The position numbers and the translations under genes are program-made. From contig NZ_BOQN01000087.1 in assembly GCF_018332695.1 (NCBI RefSeq), forward strand, positions 62,001-126,000: a DNA stretch of 64,000 nt, given 5' to 3'. The notes beneath the pieces were generated by a model, which did not search any database, had not been told where the DNA came from, and saw only the letters and a list, made by a program, of their open reading frames with translations. Numbering within the stretch: the stretch's first letter is position 1; each line of letters begins with the position of its first letter. Origin of the DNA: Paractinoplanes toevensis. GTDB lineage: Bacteria > Actinomycetota > Actinomycetes > Mycobacteriales > Micromonosporaceae. Below are positions 42,208 through 51,643 of this stretch, piece by piece.

Positions 42208-42747
42208 TTAGTTGGGGCCACGCTGGCGCAGGTAGGCCAGGACCGCCTCGCGGGTGGTGCGCACGCCGAACAGGGCCCGGGCCTCCGCGATGCGCCGGTT
42301 CGCGGTGCGCAGCGACAGGAACTCGGCCGCCGCGGCCGCCGCGATCGTGTCGCCGGCCGCCAGGCGGTCGAGCAGGGCACGCTGCTCCGGGACCAGGTCG
42401 GCGACCGCGTTGCCGCCGCCGTCGTTCGCTTCCGGGGTCGCACCCTGGCGCACCGGACCCAACCTGGACAGATCGTCCACGAGCGCCCTCCCCAGCATCG
42501 ACTCGGCGTCACAGATCGCGACCACGCCCGCCCCGCGGGCGGCCGCGAGAACCGCCAGCTGCAACGTTTCCGCGTCGGTGATGCGGCCGTGCAGCACCAG
42601 GCGGTTACCGGTGACGTCCCAGGCCGGGTCGGGCAGGGCGAACCCGTCGCGGGCCACCCATCCGTCGCGGATCAGGCGGCGTATGACGGTGTCCGCGTCG
42701 CCGGGGCTGGCGACGACATGGCGAGGGGCGTCGGGCTGTCTGGTCAC
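42208..42747 (-). CDS. LuxR-type HTH protein, partner of the LAL regulator
   Basis: 179 residues with an N-terminal part of unknown function and a C-terminal LuxR-like helix-turn-helix (LVPEQRALLDRLAAGDTIAAAAAAEFLSLRTANRRIAEARALFG). Its ATG overlaps the stop of the large LAL gene by ATGA (42744-42747), so both are made from one transcript. The HTH is degenerate compared with classic LuxR domains, so DNA binding is only inferred. Confidence 0.72.
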   Translation of the reverse strand: MTRQPDAPRHVVASPGDADTVIRRLIRDGWVARDGFALPDPAWDVTGNRLVLHGRITDAETLQLAVLAAARGAGVVAICDAESMLGRALVDDLSRLGPVRQGATPEANDGGGNAVADLVPEQRALLDRLAAGDTIAAAAAAEFLSLRTANRRIAEARALFGVRTTREAVLAYLRQRGPN

Positions 42748-45365
42748 CGGCGTTCCTTGTGTATCTCAGGGGTGGCGAAGGCGAGGGCGGCGGCTTCCGT
42801 TCGGGTGCGGGCACCGAGCTTTCGCATACCGGCGCGGATGTGGGTGTCGACCGTCTCGGCGGAGATGCCGAGCTGCCCGGCGATGCGCCGGGTCGGTTCG
42901 CCCGCGGCGACCAGGCGCAACACGTCGGTTTCCCGGCGGGTGAGCTGGTTTCCGGAGCGGGGACTGCGGGTGTCACGGTGGATGTGATGCCGGCGCAGGC
43001 CACGCCGGGCACGCCCGGCGAGCACGGTCAGTCCGGCGTTGTCGGCGAGCCGCTCGGCGTCGAGCAGCGCGGCGACGGCCCGGTCCGGGTCGGCTTCGGT
43101 CAGGCCGGCCGCGAGCAGGCACCGCACCTGTTCCCTGACGGCGACGGGCCGCCACCCGTCGGCGGCTGCCGTGAACCCGGTACCGGTCGCCCACGCGGTC
43201 AGAGTGCGCCGCGCGGGAGTCGGTAAACCCGGCGGGATGGGCGGAGTGCCCATGGCGCCGAGATCGAAAGCGGCCCAGCGGGCCGTGATCGCATGCAACC
43301 CGGCCAGCAGCCCGCGGCTGTCACCAGGCGTTTCCCTGGCCGCGCGGTCCGGCTGCCCGTCGAGCCACGCGGTCTCGCGTGTCACCCATCCGACAGCCGG
43401 GTGCACGGGCGCGCCGTCCAGCCGGGCCCGGGCCGCCCCGAGCAACCCGGTGTCCGCCTCGATCAGCGCCGCGGCCGCGGCCGCGTAACCCCGGGCCTCG
43501 TCGGGGATGGCCCGGTCGGTCAGGTTGGCGCTCCGCCGGAAGATCTCGTCGGGGTCGGCCTGGGCGGCCCGCTGTCCGCTTTCTTGGGGTACGCGGTCGG
43601 ACCGTTCTCCCTGGAGATCACCCGAACCCGCCGCCGCGCCGGCCTGAGCGGCCCGAACGCTCCGCACGCCGCTACCGGCGGCGTGCATGGCCGCCGGCTC
43701 CGCCGTCCCCGGCGCCGACGGGCCGAAGCCGGCCTGGCCCGCGTCGGGCGCAACGGCCGGCGGGGACAGGGTGCCGTGCAGGGCGGTCGCCCAGTCGGCG
43801 GCCGCCTCGAAGCGGGTCTGCCAGCCGTAGGCCAGGCCGGCGGCGCACTCCTGGGCCGCGCCGAGAGCGGCGGTGGCCGCGTCGAGCAGCTGCCCGTCGG
43901 CCACCAGGTGCTCGACCAGCAGCCAGGCGCTGAAACGGGTGATCAGCGGGTCGCCGCCGATGGTGGCCGCCGCGTACAGCGCCGCGTCCCAGCCCGGAGT
44001 GCGGTTGGTGGCGTGCACGGCGGCGACGGCCGCGGCCACGCCCTGCGGCGGGTGCGGATAGCGGGCGCTGATCTTGCCGGCCAGGTCGGCGGCGGACACC
44101 GGGTCGGCGGCCAGTTCGGCCAGCAGCAGAACCCGGTCGCGGGCGGCGAGCACCGGCGCCGGTGACGCGTCGGGCACACCCGCAACCGCGGCCCGCGCCG
44201 CGGCGGGAGCCCCGGCCTGCAGCAGCGCCTCGCCGCGCAGCACGTCGGCCTCGACACCGAGCGGGGTGCCGGTGGTCAGGACCTTCGCCGCCGCGGCGGC
44301 CCGCCCGGCGGTCAGGGCGGCGTCGGCGGCGGCCAGCCGCACCCGCGGGTCGATCGGGGTGTCCAGGTCGCAGGCGAACAGCAGCAGCGCCGCCCGTTCC
44401 CCGCCGGTGGTGCGGTCGGCCGCGGCCAGGGCCCTGCGGTGGGCGCCGGCGAGATCACCGGCGGCGGCCAGGTGCCGGGCCGCCTCGGCCGGCGGGGTCA
44501 GCTCGGCGAGACGGGTGTGCAGCTCGACGCGGCCGGCCGCGTCGAGCAGGCCGGCGGCGGTCTCCGCCACATAGGTCGACACCGGGGTCAGCTCGCCGCC
44601 CGGACCGGCGGTGATCAGGCCGGCCGCGTGCAGGTCGGCGGCGCCCGGGCCGAGCAGCGCGGCGGGGGCGGGCCGGCCGAGCAGGCCCAGGGCGGCCAGG
44701 GCGGTACGGGCCGGGCGGGGCAGGTCGGCGAGGGCGGTCGCGATGGCGTACGCCACCTGGTCGATGCCGGCGCCGCCGGGTGCGCGGCCCGCCGCGGCCT
44801 GCCGGGCCAGCGCGGTGATCGCGAGGGGGTTTCCGCCGGCCCGGGCCGCGACCGCCGCGAGAGCGTCCTCGGGCAGCCCACCGGCGGTGCGGCGGGCCAG
44901 GTCGAGGGCGGCCACCGGGCCCAGCGGCGGCACCGTCAGCCAGGCCGCGGCGGCCGCGCGGAGCGCTTCGACGACCGGTTCGGGCAGCCGGTGCGGGGTG
45001 CGCAGGGCGACCAGGACCCGGCAGTGGGCGGCCAGCAGCGGCAGCGCGGCCAGGGTGGCGGCGTCGGCGTACTGGATGTCGTCGAGGACCAGCAGGCCGC
45101 CGCGCACCCGGGAGCGGACGGCCTCGGCGAGCAGGTGCACGTCGTCGGCCGGGAGCCGGGCCCGGACTGCCCGGGACAGCGCCAGGGCCGGGGTGGTACG
45201 CAGCATCGCCAGGCCACCGCCGGTGTGGGCAGGCCCGGCGACCTCGGCGCTCAGGCGGCGCAGGGCGGTGGTGCGGCCGCTGCCGGGCGGGCCGGTGAGC
45301 ACGACCAGGGCGGGGCGGTGCAGCAGGGCAGCGGCGGAGGCAAGCGGGTCAAGATCTTCCGCCAC
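42744..45365 (-). CDS. Large LuxR-family (LAL) regulator with altered Walker A
   Basis: 873 residues. An AAA/NACHT-like ATPase is at the N-terminus: LTGPPGSGRTTALRRL (residues 24-39) and Walker B GGLLVLDDIQYAD. A long helical TPR-like region follows, then a C-terminal LuxR HTH (LTRRETDVLRLVAAGEPTRRIAGQLGISAETVDTHIRAGMRKLGARTRTEAAAL-type). In LAL regulators the P-loop Lys binds ATP; here Arg31 replaces it, so ATP binding may be weak or absent. It is divergent from the dynamin operon, so it may control that operon. GTG 45365 start. Confidence 0.88.
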   Translation of the reverse strand: MAEDLDPLASAAALLHRPALVVLTGPPGSGRTTALRRLSAEVAGPAHTGGGLAMLRTTPALALSRAVRARLPADDVHLLAEAVRSRVRGGLLVLDDIQYADAATLAALPLLAAHCRVLVALRTPHRLPEPVVEALRAAAAAWLTVPPLGPVAALDLARRTAGGLPEDALAAVAARAGGNPLAITALARQAAAGRAPGGAGIDQVAYAIATALADLPRPARTALAALGLLGRPAPAALLGPGAADLHAAGLITAGPGGELTPVSTYVAETAAGLLDAAGRVELHTRLAELTPPAEAARHLAAAGDLAGAHRRALAAADRTTGGERAALLLFACDLDTPIDPRVRLAAADAALTAGRAAAAAKVLTTGTPLGVEADVLRGEALLQAGAPAAARAAVAGVPDASPAPVLAARDRVLLLAELAADPVSAADLAGKISARYPHPPQGVAAAVAAVHATNRTPGWDAALYAAATIGGDPLITRFSAWLLVEHLVADGQLLDAATAALGAAQECAAGLAYGWQTRFEAAADWATALHGTLSPPAVAPDAGQAGFGPSAPGTAEPAAMHAAGSGVRSVRAAQAGAAAGSGDLQGERSDRVPQESGQRAAQADPDEIFRRSANLTDRAIPDEARGYAAAAAALIEADTGLLGAARARLDGAPVHPAVGWVTRETAWLDGQPDRAARETPGDSRGLLAGLHAITARWAAFDLGAMGTPPIPPGLPTPARRTLTAWATGTGFTAAADGWRPVAVREQVRCLLAAGLTEADPDRAVAALLDAERLADNAGLTVLAGRARRGLRRHHIHRDTRSPRSGNQLTRRETDVLRLVAAGEPTRRIAGQLGISAETVDTHIRAGMRKLGARTRTEAAALAFATPEIHKERR

Positions 45366-45406
45366 CTGGGCCCCTTCCCCTTCGCGTCGGTCGGCTGTGG
45401 CACGAA

Positions 45407-45420
45407 CACGGGATCCCGTG
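45407..45420. promoter_or_regulatory. 14-bp palindrome in the LAL/dynamin intergenic region
   Basis: CACGGGATCCCGTG, perfectly symmetric, lies between the divergent LAL regulator (start 45365) and the dynamin operon (start 45545). It is a candidate operator for either promoter. The 11-bp GACGAGTCGTC next to the dynamin start is a second, smaller dyad. No binding family can be assigned. Confidence 0.4.
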
Positions 45421-45544
45421 CCGCACGGTCATCCGTAGGCTGTGCCGTGGCGGGCACCCGGCCCGCCCGCCGCAGCGGAAGGGTCGAGGTGACGACCGTG
45501 GTCTTGCCATTGTCGCCGACAGTGTGCACGGCTGACGAGTCGTC

Positions 45545-47041
45545 GTGAGCGGCCCCCTCAGTTCAAGCGTGGCGACTCTCTGTGACGAGATGGCCGCGCG
45601 GACCGGTATAGAGGCCGGTAACCAGCTCAGACAGATCCGCGACCGGCTCGGCGAGCCGTTACGCGTTGCTATTGCCGGTCGATTGAAAGCCGGAAAGTCG
45701 ACACTCGTCAACGCCCTGATCGGGCGGCGGGTGGCGCCCACGGCGGTGGGTGAATGCACGAGAGTGGTCACGCGCTTCCGGTACGGACCGGCCGACCGGG
45801 TCGACGTGGTGTGCCGCGACGGGCAGCGGCGCAGCCTCCCGCTCGACGACGACGGCATGATCCCGCAGCGTCTCGGCGTGCCGTCCGCCCGGGTGGCGTA
45901 CGTGGACGTGACCTTGACCAGCGAGAAACTGCGCGATCTGACCGTGGTCGACACGCCCGGCCTCGCGTCCACCGACACGGTGGTGTCGGCCCGGGCTGAG
46001 GAGGCGGTCGGGGTGTCCACGGCCCCGTTCGACGCCGACATCGACGCCGCGTCCACACATGAGGTGGCCGCCGCCGAGGCGGTCGTCTACGTGTTCACCC
46101 AGGCGGTGCGGGCCGACGACGTGCGCGCCCTGGAGGCGTTCCGGGACTCCTCGGCGCGGCTGGCGTCCAGCCCGATCAACGCGCTCGGCGTGTTCGGCAA
46201 GGTCGACACCCTGGCCGGTGGGCCGGGCGACCCGTGGCCGATCGCCGGCCCCCTCGCTGAGCAGCAGGCCGCGCTGCTGTCGCGTACCGTCTCGGACGTC
46301 GTTCCGGTCGTTGCCCTGCTGGCCGAGACGGCCGAGGCCGGCCGGCTCACCGACGCCGACGGCGCCGCCCTGCGCGAGCTGGCGAAACTGCCGGTCGAGC
46401 AGCTGCGGGTGCTGCTCGCCTCGGTCGACCTGTTCCGGTCGCGGCCGGCCCCGGTCGACGCGGCCCGCCGGGAACGGCTGCTGACCCTTCTCGACCTGTA
46501 CGGCATCGGTTTCGCCCTGGCGCAGTACGCGGCCGAGCCGCAGCTGAGCACCGGCGAGCTGATCCGGCGGCTGGTCGCCGCGTCCGGCTTCCCCCGGCTG
46601 CGGCACACCCTGGACGAGTCGTTCCGGTGGCGGGCCGACGCGATCAAGGCCGGCTGGGCCCTGGCCCGGCTCGAGCGGCTCGCCGGGCACGCCCGCGACG
46701 AGAAGGACCGGGAGATCCTGCGCGACGCCGTGGAACGGCTGCTGCGCGACCCCGCCTACCACCGGCTGCGGCTGCTCGACGCCGCCCAGCGGGTGGCGAC
46801 CGGCGCGGTGCGGCTGCCCGCCGACTGGGAGGCCGAGCTGACCCGCCTGGCCACCTCCGAGGACCCCCGGTGGATCCTGCGCCGCCCGCACGCGAACGCC
46901 GACGAGCTCGCCGCCGCCGCCCGGGAGGCCGCCAACCGGTGGCGGGTGTACGCGGTGGCCGGCGCCGGCCCGGCCCAGTCACGGATCGCGCAGGTCGTGC
47001 ACCGCGGCTTCCACCTGCTCGCCCAGCAGGTGACCCGATGA
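45545..47041 (+). CDS. Dynamin-like GTPase 1
   Basis: 498 residues. GTPase motifs: G1 AGRLKAGKSTLVNALIG (P-loop 45-52), G3 VDTPGLASTD, G4-like GVFGKVDTL. A long helical part follows with no membrane helix. It resembles one member of the actinobacterial dynamin pairs (DynA/DynB in Streptomyces; IniA/IniC in mycobacteria), which form assemblies on membranes and act in division septa or envelope stress. The stop overlaps the next gene by ATGA. The length is at the short end for the family. Confidence 0.85.
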   Translation: MSGPLSSSVATLCDEMAARTGIEAGNQLRQIRDRLGEPLRVAIAGRLKAGKSTLVNALIGRRVAPTAVGECTRVVTRFRYGPADRVDVVCRDGQRRSLPLDDDGMIPQRLGVPSARVAYVDVTLTSEKLRDLTVVDTPGLASTDTVVSARAEEAVGVSTAPFDADIDAASTHEVAAAEAVVYVFTQAVRADDVRALEAFRDSSARLASSPINALGVFGKVDTLAGGPGDPWPIAGPLAEQQAALLSRTVSDVVPVVALLAETAEAGRLTDADGAALRELAKLPVEQLRVLLASVDLFRSRPAPVDAARRERLLTLLDLYGIGFALAQYAAEPQLSTGELIRRLVAASGFPRLRHTLDESFRWRADAIKAGWALARLERLAGHARDEKDREILRDAVERLLRDPAYHRLRLLDAAQRVATGAVRLPADWEAELTRLATSEDPRWILRRPHANADELAAAAREAANRWRVYAVAGAGPAQSRIAQVVHRGFHLLAQQVTR

Positions 47042-48837
47042 CCGGCGACCTGACGAAAACCCTCGACACCGCGGTCCGCGACACCCTCGCCTACGTGCGC
47101 TCGCAGGACCCCGACGCCGGCGCCGACCTGGCCGAGCTGCGCCGCCGGGAGCTGATCCGCCCGTCGCTGGTGGTGGTCGGCGAGACGAAACGCGGCAAGA
47201 GTTCGCTGATCAACGCCCTGCTCGGGGTACCCGGCCTGTCCCCCGTGGACGCGGCCGTCGCCACCGCCACCTACCTGCAGTTCGTCCCCGGCCCGTTCGC
47301 GGTGAACGCCTGGCTGCCCGGCTCGGCCGCCCCGATCGCCGTCGACGACCTGCGCGCGTGGGCCACCGGCGAGCAGAAGGCCCGCCGCATCGAGGTGTCG
47401 CATCCGGCGCCGCTGCTGCAATACCTTTCGCTGCTGGACACCCCCGGGGTCGGCGGCCTCGACCCGGCCCACGCCACCGTCGCCCTGGCCGCCGTCGACC
47501 GGGCCACCGCGCTGCTGTTCGTCGCCGACGCGTCCGCCCCGCTGTCCGAACCGGAGCTCGAGTTCCTGGTCGCCGCGAGCGAACGGGTCGACGCGGTGGT
47601 CTTCGCCCTCACCAAGATCGACGCGTATCCGGGGTGGCGGCGCATCGCCGACGACAACCGGGCCCTGCTGCGCGCGCACGCCCCCCGCTTCGCCGAGGCA
47701 CCCTGGTTCCCGGTGTCGTCGTCGCTGGCCGAGCTGGCCCGCCAGGCACCGCCCGGCGAACAGGCCGCCCTGGTCGACGCGTCGAAGATCGCCGAACTGC
47801 AGCACGCCCTGGTCGACCTGGCCGGGCGCGGTCACCAGCTGCAACTGGCCAACGTGCTGCGGGCCGCCCGCGGCGAGCTGGCCCGCCTGGTCGACGCGGC
47901 CGCCGCGAAGGTGCAGGCCGCCGAGGCCGACCCGGCCCGCAGCGCCGCCGTCCGCGCCGAACGCTCCGCCCTGGCCGCCCGCAAACGCACCGAGTCCCGG
48001 CAGTGGACGCTGCTGCTGAGCACCGAGACCCAGCGCGCCCGGGTGGAGACCGTCGGCCGGCTGCGCACCCACATCGCCACCCTGCAGCAGGACTTCTCGG
48101 CGCGCATCGACACCGGCCGCGGCGAGACCCTGTCGAAACTGCCCGACGCCGTCGACGCCGACCTGCAGGCCCTGTCCGCGGTCATGTCGCAGCGCCTGGA
48201 GGAGACGTTCTCGCAGGTCGCCGAGAAAGTCCTGGCCGAGGTGTTCGACGCGGCCGAACGGGCGAGCATGCTGGGCCGGCTCAACGCCACCCTGCGGCAC
48301 GCCCTGGCCGCGTCCCCGCCCCGCGACGGGTCCGGGGAGAACATGCTGATCGCCCTGTCCGCGGGCGGGATCGCGTTCATGGCCGGCCGCGGCGCCATCC
48401 TCGGCGCGTCCGCCCTGGCCGTCGGCGGGGTTCTCGTCCCGGTCGCCGGGATCGGACTGGGCCTGGCCGCCGGCGGGTACGTGCTGTGGCGGCGCCGGGT
48501 GCAGACCGACCGGCAGCAGGCCCGGATCTGGCTGCGCGACGTGCTCGGCGAGGCCCGCGCCGCCCTGGCCGACGAGATCGCCAACCGGTTCACCGACCTG
48601 CAGTACGCGCTGGGCGTCGCGGTCGACGACGCGGTCGAACGGCGGCTGCGCGACCTGGACGCGCACATCGCCGAGATCGACGCGGCGGCCGCCGAGGACG
48701 CCGCCGGCCGGGCGAAACGCCGGCAGGCCGCCCAGACCGAGCTGGAGAGCGTACGGGCGAAACTGCGCCACACCGACGACGTGCTGATCCGGGCGCGGGC
48801 CCTGACGCCCGTCCCGCAAGACGAGGAGAACCGATGA
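47038..48837 (+). CDS. Dynamin-like GTPase 2, membrane-anchored
   Basis: 599 residues. GTPase part: G1 VGETKRGKSSLINALLG (49-56), G3 LLDTPGVGGLD, G4 LTKID. A helical stalk with heptad-like stretches spans about 270-430. Two close membrane helices are at about 437-480 (MLIALSAGGIAFMAGRG, VGGVLVPVAGIGLGLAAGGYVLW), then a coiled tail (EIDAAAAEDAAGRAKRRQAAQTELESVRAKL). The two helices give the paddle-like membrane anchor of bacterial dynamins. It is coupled to both neighbours by ATGA; the three products probably work together. Confidence 0.87.
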   Translation: MTGDLTKTLDTAVRDTLAYVRSQDPDAGADLAELRRRELIRPSLVVVGETKRGKSSLINALLGVPGLSPVDAAVATATYLQFVPGPFAVNAWLPGSAAPIAVDDLRAWATGEQKARRIEVSHPAPLLQYLSLLDTPGVGGLDPAHATVALAAVDRATALLFVADASAPLSEPELEFLVAASERVDAVVFALTKIDAYPGWRRIADDNRALLRAHAPRFAEAPWFPVSSSLAELARQAPPGEQAALVDASKIAELQHALVDLAGRGHQLQLANVLRAARGELARLVDAAAAKVQAAEADPARSAAVRAERSALAARKRTESRQWTLLLSTETQRARVETVGRLRTHIATLQQDFSARIDTGRGETLSKLPDAVDADLQALSAVMSQRLEETFSQVAEKVLAEVFDAAERASMLGRLNATLRHALAASPPRDGSGENMLIALSAGGIAFMAGRGAILGASALAVGGVLVPVAGIGLGLAAGGYVLWRRRVQTDRQQARIWLRDVLGEARAALADEIANRFTDLQYALGVAVDDAVERRLRDLDAHIAEIDAAAAEDAAGRAKRRQAAQTELESVRAKLRHTDDVLIRARALTPVPQDEENR

Positions 48838-49343
48838 CGGATCACCACGACTTCGCCGACCACTTCGGCGACGACCATCACGACCCGCTGCCCTTCGACG
48901 ACCACCAGGTCGACGACCACGTGCCCTGGGACGACCATCAGGTGGAGGTCCCCGGCCACGAGGACGTCCCGTTCGACGACCACCACGTCGAGTACGCCGG
49001 AGAGGACCACCCGGCGGCAGAGCTGCCCACCCCGGAGGCCGACACCACCCCCGACCTGCCCGAGGCGGAGCTCAGCGACAGCGTCTTCCCACCCGCCGTC
49101 GACGTCGGCGAACTGCCCGAACCGGTCGACGGCTTCCCCTGGATCGACACCGGCAGCCTCGGCCTCGCCGACATCCAGGCCGCCCTGCACGAGACCGGCA
49201 CCACCGACCCGGTGCAGCCGGCCGAACTCGCCGAATACGCCGGCACCGACCTGCCGCCCGGCACCGACCCGTGGGCCACCCTGGCCGAATCCGACGACCC
49301 CGCCACCGCCGCCCTCGCCAAGTGGTGGTCGCAGCAGAACTGA
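48834..49343 (+). CDS. His/Asp-rich protein of the dynamin operon
   Basis: 169 residues. The first 59 residues contain 12 His with many Asp, in three near-repeats (PFDDHQV 20-26, PWDDHQV 31-37, PFDDHHV 46-52), which suggests divalent metal binding. The rest is acidic and helical (IDTGSLGLADIQAALHETG, ATAALAKWWSQQN). No signal peptide, so it is probably cytoplasmic. The ATG overlaps the stop of the second dynamin gene (ATGA), so it is strictly co-translated and may be its partner. No known family. Confidence 0.75.
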   Translation: MTDHHDFADHFGDDHHDPLPFDDHQVDDHVPWDDHQVEVPGHEDVPFDDHHVEYAGEDHPAAELPTPEADTTPDLPEAELSDSVFPPAVDVGELPEPVDGFPWIDTGSLGLADIQAALHETGTTDPVQPAELAEYAGTDLPPGTDPWATLAESDDPATAALAKWWSQQN

Positions 49344-49420
49344 GTACGCGGCCCCTCCCACCACCCGGTCGCGGGATGGCAATATGACCCGCGCCACGCA
49401 ACGACGACCGGGAGAACTTG

Positions 49421-50803
49421 ATGGCCGCGACCACCGGCACCCCCACCGACAGACCCGCGGCCGGCCGCCGGGAACGCACCGGCTGGTACTTCTACGACTG
49501 GGCCAACTCGGCGTTCTCCACCACCGTCCTGACCGTCTTCCTCGGACCGTTCCTGACCACCGTCACCAAGGTCGCCGCCGGATGTGAGCTGGGCGCCGAC
49601 GACTGCACCGGGCGGGTCCACCCGCTCGGCATCTCGGTCGCGGCGGGCTCCTTCTACCCGTACGTCGTCAGCCTCTCGGTCTTTCTCACCGTCTTCGTCC
49701 TGCCGGTGATGGGGGCGGTCGCCGACCGCACCCCCCGCAAGAAACCGCTGCTCGCCGCCACCGCGTTCACCGCGGCCGCGGCCACCGTCTGCTTCGCGTT
49801 CGTCACCGGCGGCAACTACCTGCTCGGCGGGGTGCTGTTCCTGATCGCCAACATCTCCGGCGGCGCGTCGATCGTCGTCTACAACTCGTTCCTGCCGCAG
49901 CTGGCCGGCCCCGACGAACGCGACAAGGTGTCCAGCCGCGGCTGGGCCCTCGGCTACCTCGGCGGTGGCCTGCTGCTGGCGTTCAACCTGGTGGCCGTCA
50001 CCATCCTGTCGATCGACGGCAACGACCAGCGCACCCTGGACATCGCCCGCTGGTGCATCGTCTCGGCCGGCGTGTGGTGGGCGGCGTTCACCCTGATCCC
50101 CCTGGCCTGGCTGAAGGAACACCCCGGCGCCGAGTCGACCGAGGCCAGGGGCAACGTGCTGATCGACGGGTTCCGGCAGCTCGGCGGCACGATCCGCAAC
50201 ATCCGGGCGTACCCGCTGACCCTGTTCTTCCTGCTCTCCTACCTGATCTACAACGACGGCATCCAGACCGTCATCGCCCTGGCCAGCCAGTACGGCACCG
50301 AGGAACTCGACCTCGAACAGTCCACCCTGATCATCACGATCCTGCTCGTGCAGTTCCTCGCGTTCGGCGGCGCCCTGCTGCTCGGCGCGATGGCCGCGAA
50401 GGTCGGCGCCCGCAAGACGGTCCTGTTCAGCCTGGCCCTGTGGCTGGGCGTGGTGGTCGCCGCCTACTGGCTGCCGGCCGGCGAACCGCTGCCGTTCATG
50501 CTGCTCGGCGTCGCCATCGGCCTGGTCCTGGGCGGCAGCCAGGCGCTGTCGCGCAGCCTCTACTCCCAGCTGATCCCGGACGGCCGCGAAGGCGAGTACT
50601 ACGGCTTCTACGAGATCAGCGACAAGGGCACCAGCTGGCTCGGCCCGCTGCTGTTCGGCGTGGTGTTCCAGCTGACCAACAGCTACCGCTACGGCATAAT
50701 CTCCCTCGTGGTGTTCTTCCTGGTCGGCGGCGCGCTGCTGGCGATGGTGCCGATCCGCCGCGCCATCGTCGCCGCCGGCAACACACCCCCCAGACTGCTC
50801 TGA
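49421..50803 (+). CDS. UMF1-family MFS transporter
   Basis: 460 residues, 11-12 helices. The N-terminus WYFYDWANSAFSTTVLTVFLGPFLTTV is the UMF1/Atg22-like signature, with the loop MGAVADRTPRKKPLLA between helices 2 and 3 and the later GGSQALSRSLYSQLIPDGREGEYYGFYEISDKGTSWLGPLLFG, highly characteristic. Substrate unknown (Atg22 relatives export amino acids in yeast). ATG 49421 is chosen over TTG 49418. The TGATG overlap couples it to a GntR regulator. Confidence 0.9.
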   Translation: MAATTGTPTDRPAAGRRERTGWYFYDWANSAFSTTVLTVFLGPFLTTVTKVAAGCELGADDCTGRVHPLGISVAAGSFYPYVVSLSVFLTVFVLPVMGAVADRTPRKKPLLAATAFTAAAATVCFAFVTGGNYLLGGVLFLIANISGGASIVVYNSFLPQLAGPDERDKVSSRGWALGYLGGGLLLAFNLVAVTILSIDGNDQRTLDIARWCIVSAGVWWAAFTLIPLAWLKEHPGAESTEARGNVLIDGFRQLGGTIRNIRAYPLTLFFLLSYLIYNDGIQTVIALASQYGTEELDLEQSTLIITILLVQFLAFGGALLLGAMAAKVGARKTVLFSLALWLGVVVAAYWLPAGEPLPFMLLGVAIGLVLGGSQALSRSLYSQLIPDGREGEYYGFYEISDKGTSWLGPLLFGVVFQLTNSYRYGIISLVVFFLVGGALLAMVPIRRAIVAAGNTPPRLL

Positions 50804-51159
50804 TGGACATCCACATCGACCCCGACTCGCCGACCCCGCCGTACGACCAGGTGCGGCGGCGCATCGCCGAGCTCGCCGCCGACGGCACCCTGCCGGCCGG
50901 CACGAAGATCCCGCCGGTGCGCGCCCTGGCCACCGACCTGGGCCTGGCGGCCAACACGGTCGCCCGCGCCTACCGGGAGCTGGAGGCGGCCGGCCTGGTG
51001 GAGACCCGCGGCCGGGCCGGCACGGTGATCACCGCCCGGGCGACCGGCACGTCCGTGCAGGCGCAGCTGGCCGCGGCCGCCTACGCCGACCGCACCCGAG
51101 CGCTGGGCATCCCGCCGGAGACGGCGCTGGCCCTGGTTAAGGCCGCGCTGCAGGACTGA
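50803..51159 (+). CDS. GntR-family regulator, YtrA subgroup
   Basis: 118 residues. The winged helix PPYDQVRRRIAELAADGTLPAGTKIPPVRALATDLGLAANTVARAYRELEAAGLVETRGRAGTVI is the GntR DNA-binding domain with the YtrA-type short C-terminus (about 45 residues). It is co-translated with the UMF1 transporter and probably regulates it. Its last 23 bp overlap the 3' end of the haemoglobin gene on the other strand. Confidence 0.88.
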   Translation: MDIHIDPDSPTPPYDQVRRRIAELAADGTLPAGTKIPPVRALATDLGLAANTVARAYRELEAAGLVETRGRAGTVITARATGTSVQAQLAAAAYADRTRALGIPPETALALVKAALQD

Positions 51160-51604
51160 ACGGGGGTGCGACGCCCCAGCCCCAGTGCGGCACCGGGGCG
51201 TCGCGGGCCACATCGGCGCCGGGTTGCGAGTTGAGCCGGGCCAGCCGGGTGCCCCACTCGATGTAGCCGAGGAACGCCGCCCGGAACTCCGGGTCCTCGG
51301 GCAGCCCGGCCTCGTCGGCGGCGTCCTGGATGAGGTTGACCCAGCGGCGCCGCTGCGGCTCGGTGATCGCCATCCCGACGTGCTTGGCCACCATGTGCGG
51401 GTAGCCGCCGTGCTCCCGGGTGTAGGCGGCCGGACCGCCGAACACCTCGGCCAGCCAGACCGCCACACCGTGGGCGTGCTCCGGCGACATGCCCGCGAAC
51501 AGTGGACCGAGCAGGTCGTCGGTGACCACGCGGGCGTAGAAGGCGTCGGTGAGCCGCTCGAACGCCTCGGTGCCGCCGGCCCACTCGTACAGCGTCGGTG
51601 TCAT
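51137..51604 (-). CDS. Group II truncated haemoglobin (GlbO type)
   Basis: 155-residue heme protein. The opening LYEWAGGTEAFERLTDAFYARVVTDDLLGPLFAG is the 2/2 globin helix A-E pattern; the proximal His is in AKHVGMAITEPQRRRWV, with the Trp of the group II TrHbO family in the G helix (RRRW). TrHbO-type globins handle oxygen, nitric oxide or peroxide. It is divergent from an HxlR regulator, and a dyad spans the promoter. ATG 51604 is used. Confidence 0.9.
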   Translation of the reverse strand: MTPTLYEWAGGTEAFERLTDAFYARVVTDDLLGPLFAGMSPEHAHGVAVWLAEVFGGPAAYTREHGGYPHMVAKHVGMAITEPQRRRWVNLIQDAADEAGLPEDPEFRAAFLGYIEWGTRLARLNSQPGADVARDAPVPHWGWGVAPPFSPAARP

Positions 51605-51643
51605 GCGGATCAGCTCATCAGGGGCGTCGCCGTGCCCGCAAGT

